Of a stretch of DNA of 64,000 nt, positions 1 through 9,638 are shown one piece after another. The first letter of the stretch is position 1; every line of letters starts with the position of its first letter. The translations under genes were made by a program, and so were the position numbers. The DNA lies in the NCBI GenBank assembly GCA_017889725.1, contig JAGGAE010000015.1, positions 1 to 64,000 on the forward strand, read 5' to 3'. This DNA is from Bacillota bacterium. GTDB taxonomy: Bacteria > Bacillota > Negativicutes > Sporomusales > CTSoil-080. Under the pieces are notes generated by a model, which ran no database searches, was not told the DNA's origin, and saw only the letters and a list, made by a program, of their open reading frames with translations.

Positions 1-99
1 TATTTGCCGGTTAAGCCGCTCCTGTTCACATTGTATCTCCACCGCTTCCGCCACAACATCCGGTGCCGTACCCAGCACATCAATCAGTGTAATCTCATT
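1..99 (-). CDS. sigK: RNA polymerase sporulation sigma factor SigK, 3' fragment (partial, runs off window)
   Basis: Manual minus-strand translation NEITLIDVLGTAPDVVAEAVEIQCEQERLNRQI aligns with B. subtilis SigK [33 protein letters not shown] (spoIIIC half). Confidence 0.82.
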
Positions 100-105
100 T
101 ACACT
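86..105. other. candidate attachment site, left end of skin-like element
   Basis: AGTGTAAATGAGATTACACT (minus strand): 7-bp perfect inverted repeat centred on AATGA. Confidence 0.5.
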
Positions 106-351
106 TACTAGTTATCTGTATTGACTCTGGCCAGTTAGCTCTGGGCAACTGAGAAACTGCAATAGCGTTCGTCCAAAAGGGGTGGTTTGAGTACTTACAG
201 GCAATAAAACCTGAAATAACCGCATTAGCCACTTTCTGGATTTTATTAGGTCTGAAAGAAAATTTTGGAAACTTTTGCAGGAATGATCTCTTTAATAAAA
301 AATATTAACCAGTATTGTATTTGATTTAAGGATTATTGGAGGGAATAAATA

Positions 352-1020
352 ATGAAAAAGAAAATTTATGATTACGCTCTGTCCAAAGGTGCTAGTCTAG
401 TTGGATTTGCTGGAGTAGAAGCTATGGATGATGCGCCTGATGGCTTTCGTCCCCTTGACATAATGCCAGCCGCCAAAGGAATTATTGTATTGGCTAAAAT
501 AATACCTAAGGGAATCATGACCTCGGGTAACGCCGTAATATATACTCTTCACGTTGAACACCTAATGACCCAACTTGATACACTAGCCTATAACATCGCT
601 TTATTCATCGAACAGAACGGAAGTCTGGCTATGCCCATTCCAGCGGATGATCCTTACTTTCACTGGGAAATTGACCGTCAACACGGAATGGGGTTATTAT
701 CCCACCGCCACGCCGCGGTAAAAGCGGGCCTTGGCTCACTGGGAAAAAATGCGCTGCTAATTACTCCTCAATATGGCAATAGGGTTCAATTAGTAACCGT
801 CCTCACTGACATTCCGTTTGATTCGCCACAAGAAATCGTGGGCCTTTGCCCAACTGCTTGCCACCGTTGTGTTGATGTTTGCCCATCCAAAGCACAGACC
901 GGAAGTTACTTTATTGAGCAGAAACCTTGCCGTTCTCATATGTTTACTAAATCCGACAGAGGTCACTCGCTTTACCGCTGCTGGCAATGTCGAGCCATAT
1001 GTCCAGCAGGACAAAGCTAG
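352..1020 (+). CDS. 4Fe-4S protein, epoxyqueuosine reductase (QueG)-like
   Basis: LCPTACHRCVDVCPSKA and CWQCRAICP cysteine motifs; RBS GGAGGG upstream. Confidence 0.7.
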   Translation: MKKKIYDYALSKGASLVGFAGVEAMDDAPDGFRPLDIMPAAKGIIVLAKIIPKGIMTSGNAVIYTLHVEHLMTQLDTLAYNIALFIEQNGSLAMPIPADDPYFHWEIDRQHGMGLLSHRHAAVKAGLGSLGKNALLITPQYGNRVQLVTVLTDIPFDSPQEIVGLCPTACHRCVDVCPSKAQTGSYFIEQKPCRSHMFTKSDRGHSLYRCWQCRAICPAGQS

Positions 1021-1035
1021 CTGCATTTAATAAGA

Positions 1036-1068
1036 AACAGATTTGCTGTTATCTCCTATAACAGCAAA
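1036..1068 (+). terminator. rho-independent terminator-like hairpin
   Basis: GATTTGCTGTTAT…ATAACAGCAAATC just after the 352-1020 CDS. Confidence 0.6.
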
Positions 1069-1367
1069 TCCACTTTTCAATCTTACTAAAACAGTAGGAT
1101 TCTCTCCTTTTACTATTTTTCTAAAAAAAGCGAAATGCAAAAAGGGAGTGTAAAATTAGTGAATAATTTTCTTTCGAAACTTACACACTTTAATTCTACA
1201 CTCCCTATATATTTTTTAATTGCCGTAAAATTAGTTCAGACTATCCTTAGTTCCTTACTTACACTAGACAAAAGTAAAGAGTTCAATACTATACTTTTCG
1301 TTCACTGCGAAACTAGTCGAGAGCTTCTTTTTCTAATAGCCATTCAGCGCCATAGCTAAAAGTTTCA

Positions 1368-2042
1368 CTAAAGGTCCAATAGGGTTCCGGCATTTTGGGG
1401 AAGATTTATCGTTGCCGTCTCCGCATCTTTTAGCACGAGTGCTGGAGCTGCTGCAGAAGTGGTTGCGGAAGTTACCCAAGAAGTATTTCCGGCAACATCA
1501 CAAGAGCAGTCGGTGCATATTTGCATGTGCCAAATCTTCCATTCTCCCTCTTCATTAATAAAATCTACGCCGTATTTTTCCCACATCCACTGGGCGCTCG
1601 GATAACCATCGCTACCAATTCCGGTAACTTGTCCGGGCGTATACCACATTGCTTTTGCAGTCTGACCATCACCAGCGATTTCGATAATCGGTGTTGTAAG
1701 GCAATGCATAATTAATGTACCTGCTCCCAAAGCATCTTCGGCAACGGAAGGATAATTTACAAGCAACCGAGCAAGATCGGCTTTTTGGTTGGCTAGATGG
1801 ATTGTACCATACGCATTATAAATGGAATCATAACCTACCCAATAACCTACGTTCATTGCGAAACTGGCATTAGGCGCTTTTTTTGTCCATATGTTTTCTA
1901 GTTCCTCAAAATTTAGTCCAAGTCCATGGTAATACGCATGTTTACTCATTACATTCTGAACTTCTTGGATATCTAACGCTCTCTGAATTTTTTCCTCTAG
2001 AGTCAATTCTCTCACCGTTGTTTTTGCCTTACTCATTTTCAT
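1368..2042 (-). CDS. SnoaL/NTF2-like nuclear transport factor 2 family protein
   Basis: ORF; overall pattern (HAYYHGLG…W…MWYTPG…W…Y.VDF…WKIWHMQ) of SnoaL-like proteins. Confidence 0.5.
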   Translation of the reverse strand: MKMSKAKTTVRELTLEEKIQRALDIQEVQNVMSKHAYYHGLGLNFEELENIWTKKAPNASFAMNVGYWVGYDSIYNAYGTIHLANQKADLARLLVNYPSVAEDALGAGTLIMHCLTTPIIEIAGDGQTAKAMWYTPGQVTGIGSDGYPSAQWMWEKYGVDFINEEGEWKIWHMQICTDCSCDVAGNTSWVTSATTSAAAPALVLKDAETATINLPQNAGTLLDL

Positions 2043-2332
2043 TTCTCCCCTTTTTTCTTTTTTTAATACAGTACTTTAAATGGTTCTTCACCAAAGTTAA
2101 ATACACACTTCATAAACCGCCTCCCCCCGCGAAGCCTTCCATCATCGGACAGCCTTCGCATGTATTATTCACTCCATATAAAAAGGCCTGGCAATATATA
2201 GCCAAGCCATAGAGTGTCATGCAATAGCATCCCAGCAAGTAAAACTGATTTTTACTATACCCAATTTACCATGTAAGATTCCATTAAAAGTGACATATTT
2301 GTGACCCGTAAATCGCAGTTATGTGTAACAGA

Positions 2333-2393
2333 AAAGATCTTTATACTAAAAGACACTCTTTTAAATAGAGTGTCTTTTAGTATAAAGATCTTT
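2333..2393. repeat. 27-bp perfect inverted repeat, 7-nt loop
   Basis: AAAGATCTTTATACTAAAAGACACTCT-TTTAAAT-AGAGTGTCTTTTAGTATAAAGATCTTT. Confidence 0.9.
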
Positions 2394-2461
2394 AGCAAAT
2401 CGCCTTTACATTTTTACGAATACAAAATATAGTATATATAAAAATTACGAATAATAGGTGG

Positions 2462-2926
2462 TTGTTTATGAATATCAATGATTTGAAACTAATCAAGCAG
2501 CTTATGGTGCAAGCTCGTTCAACCTGGGCGGAATTAGGCACATTATTAGGTTTATCTGCACCTGCCGCAGCAGATAGAGTTCATAAATTAGAGGAAGCAG
2601 GAGTAATAAAAGGCTACTCAGCATTAATTGATCCAGATGCAATTGGATGCGGACTAGCCGCATTAATATCCATAATAATTGAGAACCCTGAACAACAAAT
2701 ACATCTGCTAAAGCAAATCAATGAATTACCTGAAGTTCTAGAGTGTCACCATGTAGCAGGAGATGTTGATTACATTCTTAAAGTCCGTTGCGCTAGTACA
2801 AAAGACTTAGAAAGACTGATCAGTAAAGAGATTAAATCTTTTCCAGGTATACAAACAAAGACCATGGTGATTCTTTCAACACTAAAAGAAACTCCCATAC
2901 TCCCATTAAACTTAGAAAAGGAATGA
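2462..2926 (+). CDS. Lrp/AsnC family transcriptional regulator
   Basis: N-terminal HTH (AELGTLLGLSAPAAADRVHKLEEAGVIKGY) and RAM-like domain. Confidence 0.88.
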   Translation: MFMNINDLKLIKQLMVQARSTWAELGTLLGLSAPAAADRVHKLEEAGVIKGYSALIDPDAIGCGLAALISIIIENPEQQIHLLKQINELPEVLECHHVAGDVDYILKVRCASTKDLERLISKEIKSFPGIQTKTMVILSTLKETPILPLNLEKE

Positions 2927-2930
2927 AAAA

Positions 2931-3536
2931 ATGTTGTTGTGGATTAAAGGGATAGTTTTAGGCTTTTCTATTGCCGCGCCGGTAGGGCCTATAGGCGTAC
3001 TTTGCATCCGGCGTACGTTAGCCAACGGGATGAAAACTGGCTTTATTTCAGGCTTAGGTGCAGCAACGGCTGACGCAATATATGGTTTTATCGCCGCACT
3101 TGGTCTTTCGGTTATATCTACTTTTTTATTAGATTATCAATTCTACCTACGCCTTATTGGAGGAGGTTTTCTACTCTATTTAGGTTATACGACATGTAAA
3201 TCTATGCCGGCCGAAGAAGCTGCAAGTGTAAATGGGAAAGGACTTCTCGGGGCTTATACATCTACCTTATTTCTGACTATTACTAATCCGATGACCATAA
3301 TGTCGTTTGCCGCTGTATTTGCAGGATTAGGAATGGGCCCTATAAGTGAGAAAGATATATCGTCATTCTTTTTAGTTTTCGGTGTTTTTATTGGTTCCAT
3401 GCTTTGGTGGTTAATCTTAAGTGGAACGGTTAATGTACTGCGTAATACGTTGGAACAAAAACAGTTAAAATGGGTTAACAGGCTCTCAGGGCTTATAATT
3501 GCTTGCTTTGGTATATTTAGTCTAGTTTCGGTTTAA
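2931..3536 (+). CDS. LysE family amino-acid exporter
   Basis: GFSIAAPVGPIGVLCIRRTL motif; multiple TM segments; next to Lrp-type regulator. Confidence 0.88.
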   Translation: MLLWIKGIVLGFSIAAPVGPIGVLCIRRTLANGMKTGFISGLGAATADAIYGFIAALGLSVISTFLLDYQFYLRLIGGGFLLYLGYTTCKSMPAEEAASVNGKGLLGAYTSTLFLTITNPMTIMSFAAVFAGLGMGPISEKDISSFFLVFGVFIGSMLWWLILSGTVNVLRNTLEQKQLKWVNRLSGLIIACFGIFSLVSV

Positions 3537-3636
3537 AGCCTAACATTTTATTAGCTCTTTTTCTATTGCACAAATCCATGTAAAAAAAACTTAGGCAAAC
3601 TGCAACCCATAACCCCCCCCCTGTTTGTGCTACCCC

Positions 3637-3966
3637 TTAATGTGACGTACCGAACAAATTCAATCCCACGGTTCCGATTATAATAAGTAGAATACAAACT
3701 ACCTTTGAAATGGATAAGGTTTCTTTAAAAAAGAATACTCCAATAGTTGTAATTAGCACAATTCCTATTCCCGACCAAATAGCATAAGCTATTCCTATTT
3801 CAATCTTTTTTAAAGCTAGTGACAGTACCGATAAACTTAAAATATAAAAAAGCAACATTACTATTGAATACTTAATGCTCGTCATTCCCTCAGACAATTT
3901 CATCGAAATAGTACCACAAACTTCAAAAATAATTGCCAATCCAAGATAAACCCAATTCATAAGCAC
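3637..3966 (-). CDS. SMR (EmrE/SugE-type) small multidrug resistance transporter
   Basis: 109 aa, 4 TM; GLAIIFEVCGTISMKLSEG and AYAIWSGIG motifs. Confidence 0.88.
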   Translation of the reverse strand: MLMNWVYLGLAIIFEVCGTISMKLSEGMTSIKYSIVMLLFYILSLSVLSLALKKIEIGIAYAIWSGIGIVLITTIGVFFFKETLSISKVVCILLIIIGTVGLNLFGTSH

Positions 3967-4137
3967 ACCTCATAATTTTTCTCTTTAATACGATCTTAAA
4001 CGCTCTGATAGATACATTTCTGATAACTTCTCTAATCCAAAATCCAAAAATAAATACTAATGATTTTCTTTTCCCTGCAAAATTACAAACCCAGGAATAA
4101 CGGGCCTTTCCCGCTTCCTGGGTTTTATTTTAATCCG

Positions 4138-4986
4138 TTAAGAAATTGCGTTTGGTGTAAGTCCTGTCAATATCTTCTTACATATCAACTGCAGCTGCGT
4201 CATTCCCAATGCGTCGCATGGCAAAAATTCTACCAAACTTGCACCTACAAAACGAAATTTATCGTTCATATTGTCCAGAACTTCAGTTAATGTTTTCATA
4301 GTAATTCCTTCTTTACTGGGCCAAGCACTGAATTTAAAAGCAGTCTCCGTTAATACATCCGTATCAATATGAACATAGACATGTGTATAGCCCTTAGATG
4401 AAATACTATGAAACACTGTCTCCGGTGATAATTCCAATACTTCCGGCGTTATGATTTTTATTCCGGCCATTTTGATATATTCGGCTTCCGGAAGATCCAA
4501 ATCCCTGGTTCCCGCCAAAATAATCTGGTCAGGCTTTAATTTAGATGGCAGCATATGGTCGATTTCAGAATCACCTTCTCCTAATAACTGCCGGATTGGC
4601 ATACCTGTGAATAATTTGCTTGGTGAACTTTCCGGAGAATTTATATCTCCATGCGCATCGAGCCACACCACCACCAAATCGCCATTGAAACGCTGATTAA
4701 GATAACCTATGGGTGCTATACTCACACTGCAATTTCCACCTATGGTGAAAATCGTTTCGGGATTATAATCGGTAAGCGTTTCGACAGCTGCCCTCAACTG
4801 ATTTACTATCGATTTGTAGCCTATAATATTTTTCTCTAATTCTAGTTCTTCATTCAAATCTACTGGCACCCTCTGCATCAAGAGCTTGTTTTCCAGTGCT
4901 TCAGCTAGTTGCATTGCCCCATCATAAACCTGACGCTTAGGCCCGCCTTGCCACTGGGGAAAAACCAAATTGAGATGTTTGCACAT
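4138..4986 (-). CDS. arginase/agmatinase family protein
   Basis: GGNCSVSIAP, WLDAHGD, VHIDTDVL metal-binding motifs. Confidence 0.82.
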   Translation of the reverse strand: MCKHLNLVFPQWQGGPKRQVYDGAMQLAEALENKLLMQRVPVDLNEELELEKNIIGYKSIVNQLRAAVETLTDYNPETIFTIGGNCSVSIAPIGYLNQRFNGDLVVVWLDAHGDINSPESSPSKLFTGMPIRQLLGEGDSEIDHMLPSKLKPDQIILAGTRDLDLPEAEYIKMAGIKIITPEVLELSPETVFHSISSKGYTHVYVHIDTDVLTETAFKFSAWPSKEGITMKTLTEVLDNMNDKFRFVGASLVEFLPCDALGMTQLQLICKKILTGLTPNAIS

Positions 4987-5214
4987 CTACTTCCACTCCC
5001 TTAACCCATTTCTATTCGAAAATAATTCCACAAAAGAGTATACTATCCTTCCTTCGTCAATAAAGTAACGTTCGCTCAAGCACACGAGATACGGGCAATG
5101 TATTCTCGAGAAACTTAAAAGGGCCGTACAGCGCCATCTGTTCCATATTTTGCGTGTAACTTCTACAAATACTTTTCCAAATCTTTCACCTACAAAAAGA
5201 AACTGGATGAAATT

Positions 5215-5278
5215 TATCTATACCCGAAAGTAAAAGAAGCTAGATTTTTCTAGCTTCTTTTACTTTCGGGTATAGATA
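5215..5278. repeat. 30-bp perfect inverted repeat, TTTT loop
   Basis: TATCTATACCCGAAAGTAAAAGAAGCTAGA-TTTT-TCTAGCTTCTTTTACTTTCGGGTATAGATA. Confidence 0.9.
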
Positions 5279-5359
5279 CACAATGTATTAAATCTATATG
5301 CGTCTAATTGTTATATTTCTGAATATGGAAATGTATCTAAATACCAAAACAAGTCTTCT

Positions 5360-5578
5360 CTAATACATATCCTTTCTCAATCTATTATCAAAATGATAGT
5401 CTTTAAAACAAGTATCTACGCAATTATAAAACTCAACCATTTTTTCGAAAGAATAAGACTGAATTACCTCATTCATCAGGGGAATAAAATGATTCGGAAG
5501 TTTATTGCATTTTTTTAATTCGTGTAAGAGTATATTTCCAGTGTACCCGTACCGACACCCCTGACAAGAAAATTTCGG
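5360..5578 (-). pseudogene. possible C-terminal gene remnant (no start codon)
   Basis: Open minus frame PKFSCQGCRYGYTGNILLHELKKCNKLPNHFIPLMNEVIQSYSFEKMVEFYNCVDTCFKDYHFDNRLRKDMY* with CxxC, no ATG/RBS, preceded by in-frame stop. Confidence 0.35.
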
Positions 5579-5760
5579 CTAAACCACGTCTAGGCGAACA
5601 TAAAACACACATATAAAACTTACTAGAAACCAGCGAGCCCTTTGAAATCAGGCTATCAACGTCACTGACTCAACATGCCATATCATAGGCAGACGATACC
5701 GATATGCAGAATTAGTCGTTTTACGTAAAAGTTCGCCCCCTAAAAGTAAGGGGGCGCTAA

Positions 5761-6801
5761 TTAAATGCTCAACTTCGCGCAAGCCCACTTAGCGATCTCT
5801 CTTACTTTTTCGTGTTCATCATCACAAGCGATTTTCAGATATTTTTCGTATTTAGATTCGAAATTATTCGCCATGGCAATAATAGAATTAGCTTTCCATT
5901 TCCAAAGATTTCTTTCCCTGATATACCAAAATTTTGGCTGGATGATTTCTCTAAAAATTTTATCGTCCATATTAAATACATTTTCTAAAGACATATACTC
6001 AGCTATTTTGTTTACATCCGGAAAATCTTCTTCCTCACTTAAACAATTTTTATTCATGGGGCAAGCATCTTGGCAGGCGTCGCAACCATAAATACAGCCG
6101 CCTATTTTTTCTCTTAACTCCTCCGGCGGCAAATCATCGGCAATAGAGGTTAAGTAAGTTATACACTTTAGTGCATTCACAGTATAAGGCTTGACTAAAG
6201 CTTTGGTTCTACAGGCATCTTGGCATTTAGTGCAAGCGTTAGGGCAGGGCTTTAGAGAAGGAGTATCTATTAATTCCATCTCTTTATCCACCAGCCAGCT
6301 ATCCATAACTACCCAAGAACCACTGTTTGTATAGAACAAGCTATTTTTCCTAATGACCCCAAGTCCCGCTTTCTGCGCCGCCCACTTGTAGGCAGTTGTT
6401 CCAAAACCTAAATCATCTCTAAAAGCCTTTAGCCCTAAGGTATTTAAATAATTATCAAACAAAATCCTATTATTATACTCTTCAGTATTCTTTGCCTTCC
6501 TGACATCAAACCAATAATGCTTGCCAATCTGGCTGCTAATATTATCAGGAAGTTTGTATTGGCCATACCGACTAACGCAAATAATGATTGATTTGGCCCA
6601 TTCATGGGATTCCTGAGGTACGGCATATGGGTAGAGCAGTTTTTTATAGATAGATTTCAATTCCGGAAAAGGTTCGACATTTTCATTAAGCCTTTCAGCA
6701 TAACTTTTCATTTCCTCTACTTTTATTATGCCACAGGCTTCATAACCTAATTCCAAAGCTTTCTTTTTAATTAATTCTTCAATATTATTAACATTTATCA
6801 T
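5761..6801 (-). CDS. QueG-like 4Fe-4S double-cluster protein (epoxyqueuosine reductase family)
   Basis: CPNACTKCQDACRTKAL and GCDACQDACPMNK motifs; start set at MINVNN behind GGAGGCAG. Confidence 0.8.
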   Translation of the reverse strand: MINVNNIEELIKKKALELGYEACGIIKVEEMKSYAERLNENVEPFPELKSIYKKLLYPYAVPQESHEWAKSIIICVSRYGQYKLPDNISSQIGKHYWFDVRKAKNTEEYNNRILFDNYLNTLGLKAFRDDLGFGTTAYKWAAQKAGLGVIRKNSLFYTNSGSWVVMDSWLVDKEMELIDTPSLKPCPNACTKCQDACRTKALVKPYTVNALKCITYLTSIADDLPPEELREKIGGCIYGCDACQDACPMNKNCLSEEEDFPDVNKIAEYMSLENVFNMDDKIFREIIQPKFWYIRERNLWKWKANSIIAMANNFESKYEKYLKIACDDEHEKVREIAKWACAKLSI

Positions 6802-7051
6802 AAATAATTTTTCTGCCTCCACATTAATAGCATATTTGCCCAAAATTTATTAAACAATATCATATCAGTGTTTTATATTCGCTATAGTATTTCGGTGAGG
6901 GATACTATAAAGCTAACGATGGTGAGTACTAATTATAAAATCTTCAACCGCAAAAGAAAACTCCTCTACGAGATATAGATCTGTCTCATATTAGGAGGAT
7001 TTTTGACGGAAGGTTATAGCCTGGATTCCAGACCAGACAGCATATTTTGAG

Positions 7052-7964
7052 TCAGCGGTCAGCTTGGAATACTAATGTAGTACCAACATTGTTTGGTATA
7101 AATGCTTTAGGCATTGCTTGAGCAATTTGGTGGATAGCAGACCAACCAGTGCAGTGACCAGGCATCTCCACCTGTCAAATGAAAACCACCTAAGACCGCA
7201 TAAACTTGTTCGCAATCAGTTAGTGTTTGGGCATGACGAATGGTATTGATAATTCCAGAATGGCAGCATCCCGTAATTATAACTAAACCCTGTCCTCGAA
7301 GATTTATAATAATACATTGATCATCTAATATTACTGGGTCATTTTCCCACTTGCCATTGCGTTTCGTATAATGGACAGGAAAACCTGTTTCAAAGTTAGT
7401 AGTTCTTGCAATCTCCCCAGAAACTAAGATCATATTATCTGCTAAGAGAGTTGCATCCGTTTTTATAATAGGTGTAATATTTTTTTGTTGGGAAGCAGAT
7501 AATTTTGGCGCTGAAACACTTACTTCGTATCCACCGGGCATCATTACCTTTCTTTCTAAAAAAGTATCTGGGTGGGCTATCAGCTGTATCGGCGGGTGCT
7601 TTATTTCTTCAAGAAGAGTAGGTAGTCCCATGGTATGATCCACATGACCATGACTAAGTATAATGGCTTGCAAGTCATTAATATCAATTTCCATTGTATG
7701 CATATTATGTAATATTCCACTAGGGCTAATGCCTGTGTCTAGTAATACTGTTTCAAGTCTATTTTCGTATTTTACCTGAATTAGGGCTGAAAAACCGTGT
7801 TCTGCTACAAGGGGAGAAAATCCATCTTTGGCAATAAGCGGACAACGTGAACTATTAAAGCGATGTACTATTTTATTCCCAGTCATAAATGCGTCTATTG
7901 TATTGTCCATGATTATTGTTACTTTTACTTCATCAACTTCTAATAATGGAATATTTTTTATCAT
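7052..7964 (-). pseudogene. MBL-fold metallo-hydrolase with internal frame-shifting deletion
   Basis: Intact MBL motifs (LSHGHVDHTMGL, TGCCHSGI, GGFHLTGG); C-terminal MPGHCTGWSAIHQIAQAMPKAFIPNNVGTTLVFQADR* resumes immediately in the +1 frame; annotated frame stops at 7107. Confidence 0.75.
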
Positions 7965-8110
7965 ATAAATTTTCCACCTCTCCTTGAGTTTGGTAAATGA
8001 TTTAAGAATAAAGAACCCTGCAAAAAATCCTTACAAACACATACCTATTGTTACGAATTTTAAGTGCAGTAATTATGCATTAGCTCGTACCTCCTCCATT
8101 ATAAGATTAT

Positions 8111-8138
8111 AAGACTATAAGTAAATACTTATAGTCTT
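8111..8138. promoter_or_regulatory. perfect palindrome, candidate ArsR-family operator
   Basis: AAGACTATAAGTA-AA-TACTTATAGTCTT; CTTATAGTC motif recurs at the arsR promoter (~8537-8546). Confidence 0.4.
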
Positions 8139-8150
8139 GCCGCGCTTTTA

Positions 8151-8501
8151 CTATTGACACTTGTTATTATAAGAACATTGGTCACAAGAGAAATTATGCT
8201 GGCATTTCTCAAAAGCTTTCCTAAACAATTCGTTTATGTCTTTTCTGTATTCTGTCAAAACTTCAGAATTAATTGTATAGAAGACTCTAAAGCCTCTTCG
8301 GTTCTCTTCAAGAATACCAATGTTCTTTAAAACCTTTATGTGTTGAGATGCGGCAGGTTGAGAGATACCCAGTTGTAGGGCTACATCAGAAACGCAAAAA
8401 GTTTCATTAATATTTGATGCAAGCATCTTTATTATTTTTAGTCGTTTCTCATCACCGAGAGATTTAAGGATGACAGCCATGTTTTTGAGATGATCTTTCA
8501 T
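8151..8501 (-). CDS. ArsR family winged-helix regulator
   Basis: ILKSLGDEKRLKIIKMLA…FCVSDVALQLGISQPAASQHIKVLKNIGIL; Cys-rich C-terminus; TTGACA-N17-TATAAG promoter upstream. Confidence 0.88.
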   Translation of the reverse strand: MKDHLKNMAVILKSLGDEKRLKIIKMLASNINETFCVSDVALQLGISQPAASQHIKVLKNIGILEENRRGFRVFYTINSEVLTEYRKDINELFRKAFEKCQHNFSCDQCSYNNKCQ

Positions 8502-8580
8502 TAATATACCTCTCATATATAAGTATATAATTATTATCTTATAGTCATGCCCCTTTTGTCAAGTTACGTATTTCTTGCCA

Positions 8581-8857
8581 GGAACAGCGTTTGAAAAGTT
8601 CCGGTGTACCAACCGGTTTGTATATAATTCAACCGTAGCATCATCCACAGCTTTCCACAGCAATCTTTCGTCTGTTTAGGCAACTCTCTGCCACCTTCAG
8701 CGAGCTTCAGACAATTACTGTATTACATCAGTTCTCACCTGTTGCAGTTTAAGGAGAGCGTTTCAAGACGTTACCCTATCATTCCACTCTTCACCATATC
8801 AATTCTTCAAGGTTTTTACCTTGAGCCTAGGCCTTTTCAGCTAGGAACGTTTCGCAC
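8581..8857 (-). ncRNA. probable group II intron 5' (domain I) fragment, no IEP
   Basis: Minus strand begins GTGCGAAACG and continues with intron domain I-like sequence (…GGTAAAAACCTTGAAGAATTGATA…GATAGGGTAACGTCTTGAAACGCTCTCC…GTGGCAGAGAGTTGCCTAAACAGACGAAAG…GTGGAAAGCTGTGGATGATGC…); no reverse transcriptase ORF. Confidence 0.5.
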
Positions 8858-8899
8858 AGTTATTTAAATCCACATGCAGAATTGTTCGCATCATTTCCC

Positions 8900-8946
8900 C
8901 TGCCGTATAATTAGAACATTTGTTCGATGTCATGATTATACGGCAG
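8900..8946. repeat. 12-bp inverted repeat enclosing a LexA/DinR-like box
   Basis: CTGCCGTATAAT…ATTATACGGCAG with GAACATTTGTTC in the spacer. Confidence 0.5.
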
Positions 8947-9132
8947 ATCCAGATGAAATTCAAGCAAAAACAACACGTATGTCTTTATGGAAAACATTGT
9001 AAATTACAATCTACTCAGCACAAAAAATAAAGCCAACACCCCTTTGTCATTAACCCTTGAACCTATTCCCTTGTTTTAGCTTTTATATGCCCCTTCTCTC
9101 GAAAATCAAGTTCAACTAAAAACCAGACGAAA

Positions 9133-9573
9133 TTAAAACTTGGCAATAACTTGATTCAATTCTTCTAATGCATAAGGACTGATTTTTAAGGTGTAATCTT
9201 TAATACCAGTACCGCCATAAACAAATGAGTGCTCAAAAAGGTTTTTATCTAAAATATGGGGAAGTGGAATTCCAACTAAAGGAACATTGCCTATGGTATA
9301 GCCCATATTCTCAACCTCTTTTGGATTTGCCAGTTTAGCTTCTTGGCAGTTTAGTATTTCAGCTACTTGTTTAAAATCAACCCTGCCACGACTTCCGGAA
9401 ACAATGATTACAAAAAAACCAATATCCGTTTTGACAATCAATGTAGGTGCAGTTTGCCCAATGTCTATATTAAAGTACTCAGCTCCTTCTTGAGCTGAGC
9501 GGAGAAGGTTTTTATGATGAATTAATTTATGGGGATATTTGCTTTTATCCAAAATTGATTTTACATATTCCAT
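9133..9573 (-). CDS. YbaK/EbsC family aminoacyl-tRNA deacylase-like protein
   Basis: APTLIVKTDIGFFVIIVSGSRGRVDFKQVAEIL and GTGIKDYTLKI patterns. Confidence 0.75.
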   Translation of the reverse strand: MEYVKSILDKSKYPHKLIHHKNLLRSAQEGAEYFNIDIGQTAPTLIVKTDIGFFVIIVSGSRGRVDFKQVAEILNCQEAKLANPKEVENMGYTIGNVPLVGIPLPHILDKNLFEHSFVYGGTGIKDYTLKISPYALEELNQVIAKF

Positions 9574-9638
9574 TATAAATCATCCTTTTTCTCTGCAGCA
9601 TACTTTTTCGGGAGTTATATCTAATGAAGCTTTCGACC

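Noticed and set aside
1143-1210. Spaced inverted repeat AGGGAGTGTA…TACACTCCCT as a mobile-element end or riboswitch
   Set aside because: Arms short and imperfect beyond 10 bp, no ORF between; not enough support.
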